Both the position numbers and the translations under genes were made by a program. From NCBI GenBank assembly GCA_019119745.1, contig DWWI01000141.1, positions 1 to 8,328 of the forward strand: a stretch of DNA of 8,328 nucleotides, read 5' to 3'. The stretch is from Candidatus Mediterraneibacter gallistercoris (lineage in GTDB: Bacteria; Bacillota_A; Clostridia; Lachnospirales; Lachnospiraceae). Numbering within the stretch: the first letter of the stretch is position 1; every line of letters begins with the position of its first letter. Positions 5,418 to 8,328 of this stretch are shown piece by piece. The notes below the pieces were generated by a model that was not told where the DNA came from, did no database searches, and saw only the letters and a list, made by a program, of their open reading frames with translations.

Positions 5418-6344
5418 ATGAAGAAACTTGTATCAACGTTAAATCTCGATAAGGAAAGCTGGCTCAGATACAGGAAACGTGGAATCGGAGGCTCTGACGC
5501 AGGGGCTGTATGCGGACTGAATCCGTACCGTACCGCAATCCAGGTCTATTACGATAAGACCTCTGATTCAATAGAAGATATCGACAATGAAGCAATGAGA
5601 CAGGGAAGGGAACTTGAAGAGTACGTTGCCAGACGATTTTGTGAAGCATCAGGAAAGAAAGTCAGACGTGCGAACGCTATGTTCTATGATGAAAAGAATC
5701 CGTTCATGCTTGCTGATGTTGACCGCATGGTTGTCGGAGAGAACGCAGGATTAGAGTGTAAGACAGCAAGTCCATATATGATGGATCAGTGGACAGATGA
5801 ATACTTACCGATCTCTTATCAGATCCAGTGCTATCACTATATGTCTGTATGTAAGGCTGATGCATGGTATCTTGCGGTCGTGATCTATGGAAAAGCGTTC
5901 AAATACTACAGGATCGAAAGAGATGATGAAGTGATCGAGAACCTGATCCGGATCGAGAAAGAGTTCTGGAACGCTCATGTGATCTCAGGTGTGATGCCTG
6001 ATCCTGATGGCTCTAAAACAGCAGATTCAGTTATAGCAGATCGCTTTAAAGGTTCTCAGGGGCTTGTGATCCCTCTGTATGGCTTTGATGAACAACTGAG
6101 AAGGAGACAGGAACTTCTCACAGTAATAGATCATATGGAGACCGAGAAACGTCAGATTGATCAGCAGCTTAAGATATATCTTGGAGATGCTGAGACAGCG
6201 GAAAATGAACATTACAAGGTATCATGGAAGAATGTTAGCCGCAGTAGTCTGGATGAAAAGCGGCTGAAAGAGGAACAGCCTGAATTGTATGAGAAATATA
6301 AGAGGGTAACAACAAGCCGAAGATTTACTGTAAAAGCAGCATAA
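5418..6344 (+). CDS. yqaJ: YqaJ-family viral recombinase (5'-3' exonuclease)
   Basis: A 308-aa nuclease of the PD-(D/E)XK superfamily, related to lambda Exo. It would resect one strand of a double-stranded end to give a 3' overhang for RecT. Visible motifs are GIGGSDAGAVCGLNPY (22-37), E65 in GRELEE, D100/D102 in MLADVDRM, the E113-X-K115 pair in GLECKTA, and the YQIQCYHYM helix (134-142). All expected catalytic residues are present. The C-terminal 90 residues are a charged helical extension that ends SRRFTVKAA. AGGAGG (5402-5407) begins within the stop codon of the DUF932 gene. recT follows after an 83-nt gap. The pair matches the yqaJ-yqaK arrangement of the Bacillus subtilis skin element, hence the symbol. 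Single-strand annealing repair or recombination of element DNA is the likely role. Confidence 0.93.
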   Translation: MKKLVSTLNLDKESWLRYRKRGIGGSDAGAVCGLNPYRTAIQVYYDKTSDSIEDIDNEAMRQGRELEEYVARRFCEASGKKVRRANAMFYDEKNPFMLADVDRMVVGENAGLECKTASPYMMDQWTDEYLPISYQIQCYHYMSVCKADAWYLAVVIYGKAFKYYRIERDDEVIENLIRIEKEFWNAHVISGVMPDPDGSKTADSVIADRFKGSQGLVIPLYGFDEQLRRRQELLTVIDHMETEKRQIDQQLKIYLGDAETAENEHYKVSWKNVSRSSLDEKRLKEEQPELYEKYKRVTTSRRFTVKAA

Positions 6345-6363
6345 CAGGATACTGGAAAAGAGA

Positions 6364-6423
6364 ATGAAACAGAGAGAACGATTATTATATTGGATCATAA
6401 AAATTTTACTGAAGGAGGACTGA
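6364..6423 (+). CDS. Possible 19-aa leader ORF upstream of recT
   Basis: The ORF MKQRERLLYWIIKILLKED lies in the gap between yqaJ and recT and stops 4 nt before the recT ATG. The recT ribosome binding site (6412-6418) lies inside its last codons. If translated, it could couple translation to recT. Its own ribosome binding site is weak (GGAAAAG), and a 19-codon ORF is easily a chance event, so support is low. Confidence 0.2.
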   Translation: MKQRERLLYWIIKILLKED

Positions 6424-6427
6424 GATA

Positions 6428-7243
6428 ATGGCACCGAGAACTTCAAATAATCTAAAAGATGAACTTGCGAAGAAAGCAGAGACTACAGCTGGGGAGAATA
6501 AACTGAAAAAGTCAATGAGTATTGCTGACCTGATCAAAGCAATGCTCCCGGAGATCAAAAAAGCGCTCCCGGAGGTAATCACGCCTGAGAGATTTACAAG
6601 GATGGCTCTCTCAGCACTGAATACAACACCGAAGTTGCAGGAGTGTACACAGATGAGCTTTCTGGCTGCACTAATGAACGCAGCCCAGTTAGGCTTAGAG
6701 CCGAACACACCGCTTGGGCAGGCGTATTTGATCCCGTTTAATAATAAAGGAACTATGGAGTGTCAGTTCCAGATTGGATATAAAGGACTGATCGATCTTG
6801 GATACCGGAATCCTCAGATGCAGATCATATCTGCTCATACAGTTTATGAGAACGACGAATTTGAGTACGAACTTGGTCTGAATCCGAAATTGGAGCACCG
6901 ACCGGTTTTGCATGACCGGGGAGATATAAGGCTTTTCTATGGATTTTTTAAACTCGTCAACGGAGGCTTTGGATTTGAGGTTATGAGTAAAGAGGCGGTA
7001 GATGCCTATGCGAAAGAATATTCCAAATCTTTTGACGCTTCATTCAGTCCGTGGAAGACCAATTATGAGGCAATGGCTAAGAAAACCGTGATCAAGCAGG
7101 CTCTGAAATATGCTCCGGTCAAAGCTGATTTCAGGAGAGCCCTATCTACAGACGGAACGGTCAAAAATGAAATCTCAGAGGATATGTCTGAGATACATAA
7201 TGAAGATATCTTTGATGCCGAGTACACCGAACAGAGCGCGTAA
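6428..7243 (+). CDS. recT: RecT-family single-strand annealing protein
   Basis: A 271-aa annealing protein that would coat the single strand made by the YqaJ exonuclease and pair it with a complementary strand, without RecA. Family hallmarks are FLAALMNAAQLGLEPNTPLG (78-97) then QAYLIPF, QIGYKGLIDLGYRNP (115-129), and the C-terminal NYEAMAKKTVIKQALKYAP (212-230). The acidic tail after about 250 resembles the protein-interaction tails of single-strand DNA proteins, although that comparison is inference. AAGGAGG (6412-6418) is 9 nt before the ATG. Length and motif order are normal. The gene is homologous to yqaK of B. subtilis and recT of Rac. No ssb gene is visible in the window. The acidic tail and the nearby yqaJ make this a complete Exo-annealase module. 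Confidence 0.95.
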   Translation: MAPRTSNNLKDELAKKAETTAGENKLKKSMSIADLIKAMLPEIKKALPEVITPERFTRMALSALNTTPKLQECTQMSFLAALMNAAQLGLEPNTPLGQAYLIPFNNKGTMECQFQIGYKGLIDLGYRNPQMQIISAHTVYENDEFEYELGLNPKLEHRPVLHDRGDIRLFYGFFKLVNGGFGFEVMSKEAVDAYAKEYSKSFDASFSPWKTNYEAMAKKTVIKQALKYAPVKADFRRALSTDGTVKNEISEDMSEIHNEDIFDAEYTEQSA

Positions 7244-7283
7244 ATATAGAGAAGCTCATAAAAATATGGATTTAGGAGGAGTT

Positions 7284-7517
7284 ATGTTAATCGAAAAAAT
7301 TTATAAAGAAATTTATTCAAAGATGCAGGAGGATACAGGTGTGGATGATCTGGCTATGAGTGATCGCTTATCTGTGCTTCTGGAGACACCGATTGAGGAA
7401 CTGGATAAAGAGAAACTGGAGCTGTTGTTGTGCAGCTCCAGTATCATTGGTCAGGAACAGGGGTTCGTAAGCGGATTCAGATTCTGCATCAGACTGCTGG
7501 CAGAAGCATTTGGATAA
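7284..7517 (+). CDS. Small DUF6809-like protein (77 aa)
   Basis: A 77-aa, mostly helical protein of unknown function. The start at 7284 is chosen because AGGAGG (7274-7279) lies 4 nt before it. The frame runs open upstream to 7110, but that would overlap recT by over 130 nt with no ribosome binding site. The first half is acidic (KMQEDTGVDDL, then EELDKEKLELLL). The second half, IIGQEQGFVSGFRFCIRLLAE, resembles the C-terminal helix of DUF6809-like proteins, which are common in Lachnospiraceae mobile elements. I know of no function for that family. The gene lies 40 nt after recT and 21 nt before the DUF5688-like gene, all in one direction, so it is probably co-expressed with the recombination genes. 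Confidence 0.75.
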   Translation: MLIEKIYKEIYSKMQEDTGVDDLAMSDRLSVLLETPIEELDKEKLELLLCSSSIIGQEQGFVSGFRFCIRLLAEAFG

Positions 7518-7538
7518 AAAAGATGGAGGCAAAGCAAG

Positions 7539-8328
7539 ATGAAGAATATGAGTTATGAAGAATTTAAAAAGCAACTTCTCAGAATGCTCAGAGAGAGGAT
7601 GAGAGATTCGATTAAGTCAGAAATCATCCCTGTAAATAAAAACAATGGAATTATGAAAGAGACAGTAGGAATTGAAAATGGCATAGACGGTCTGAAACCG
7701 CTTGTCTATGTGGAGAGTCTTTATGATCAATATTGTATTGGAGCTGATCTTTCTACCTGTGTCAGCTTTGTAGTCGGACTTTACCGTGCCATGCCAGACT
7801 TGCATATGGAGCAGTATTTTGAGACTTGGGAAGCTGTAAAACCGAGAATTACAGTAAGGGTTGTGAACTGGGAATGGAATAAGGACGAGTTAAGAGACAT
7901 CCCTCATAAGAAGTATATGGATCTGGCTGTTTATTGCAGGGTTGTCTTAGCTCAAAATGAAGACGGGATTGTAAGCACTGTGGTTAAGAACAGTATGCTT
8001 CGGTATCTGGAAATTGAAGAGAAAGAGCTATGGGAGGCAGCAAGGAATAATTTCCATAAGGATAACTATCTGATCCGTCACATTGATGAAGAGACAGGTC
8101 TTACCGGATCATATCTGAATAAATTTTTAAATTTATCAGATCAGGAAGATGAAACCTATATCCTTACAAATGAGTATCATAACAATGGAGCTGTAGGAAT
8201 GATGAGGTTTGATCTTCTGGAGAGCTTCGCGGCTCAGAAGGAGTGTAATCTATATATCCTGCCAAGTTCATTGAATGAGGTGATATTAATACCTGACCGG
8301 GGCGACAGGACACCGGATTTTCCGAGAT
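7539..8328 (+). CDS. DUF5688-family protein, 3' end outside the window
   Basis: An open frame of 263 complete codons runs off the right edge without a stop, so only the N-terminal and central part is seen. GGAGG (7525-7529) is 9 nt before the ATG. Family-like features are the N-terminal SYEEFKKQLLRML, a nucleic-acid-neutral acidic middle, VYVESLYDQYCIGADLS (57-73), IPHKKYMDLAVYCRVVL (121-137) and the late motif NLYILPSSLNEVILIP (237-252). DUF5688 proteins are abundant on Lachnospiraceae integrative elements and phages, and I know of no established function. A fully sequenced member is typically around 300 aa or more, so most of the protein is here. It sits 21 nt after the DUF6809-like gene in the same operon. 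Confidence 0.85.
   Translation, partial: MKNMSYEEFKKQLLRMLRERMRDSIKSEIIPVNKNNGIMKETVGIENGIDGLKPLVYVESLYDQYCIGADLSTCVSFVVGLYRAMPDLHMEQYFETWEAVKPRITVRVVNWEWNKDELRDIPHKKYMDLAVYCRVVLAQNEDGIVSTVVKNSMLRYLEIEEKELWEAARNNFHKDNYLIRHIDEETGLTGSYLNKFLNLSDQEDETYILTNEYHNNGAVGMMRFDLLESFAAQKECNLYILPSSLNEVILIPDRGDRTPDFPR

Noticed and set aside
6406..6913. Minus-strand ORFs (6406-6708 and 6695-6913) opposite recT
   Set aside because: The RecT motifs are on the + strand; these are shadow frames.
7110..7283. N-terminal extension of the 77-aa gene up to position 7110
   Set aside because: It overlaps recT by over 130 nt and has no ribosome binding site, whereas AGGAGG precedes the ATG at 7284.
1..8328. CRISPR array, tRNA or rRNA genes, or a retron-like or reverse transcriptase system
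   Set aside because: No regularly spaced repeats, no cloverleaf or rRNA-like stretches and no reverse transcriptase motif were seen in the window.

Overview
The window looks like part of an integrated mobile element (ICE- or prophage-like) from a gut Firmicute, most likely a Lachnospiraceae. The evidence is strong AGGAGG-type ribosome binding sites, moderate to low G+C, and gene families I associate with that group (DUF5688- and DUF6809-like proteins, TIGR03299/DUF932, YqaJ and RecT). There is no tRNA, rRNA, CRISPR array or chromosomal housekeeping gene.

Layout. (1) Positions 3-1895 are a complete IS1182-type insertion sequence. It has an intact 542-aa DDE transposase and inverted ends, each holding its own hairpin. 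(2) The right end of the IS cuts the 3' end of a leftward excisionase-like helix-turn-helix gene (1877-2086), whose last codons now come from the IS. An integrase gene would be expected beyond the left edge, so the IS may separate xis from int. (3) Positions 2087-2282 are a divergent intergenic region with a leftward -10 box and four TGAYTA words. (4) Positions 2283-4182 are a compact, A+T-rich three-gene cargo operon: a Mor-family regulator, a 332-aa lipoprotein and a 189-aa membrane protein. The first two genes overlap at ATGA. (5) Positions 4183-4467 hold no large gene. They do hold a strong hairpin, an extended -10 on the minus strand, and a 24-codon hydrophobic peptide ORF (4324-4398) with a near-perfect ribosome binding site. 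(6) Positions 4468-8328 are a rightward operon: DUF932, YqaJ exonuclease, RecT annealing protein, a 77-aa DUF6809-like protein and a DUF5688-like protein that runs off the window.

How it fits together. YqaJ and RecT form an exonuclease/annealase pair of the lambda Exo-Beta or RecE-RecT type, and would carry out single-strand-annealing recombination on the element's DNA. DUF932 sits directly upstream and the small accessory genes downstream. The excisionase-like gene would govern excision. The regulator, lipoprotein and membrane protein look like a cell-envelope cargo of unknown function. The parts least explained by known families are that cargo operon and the hairpin plus micropeptide at 4183-4467.
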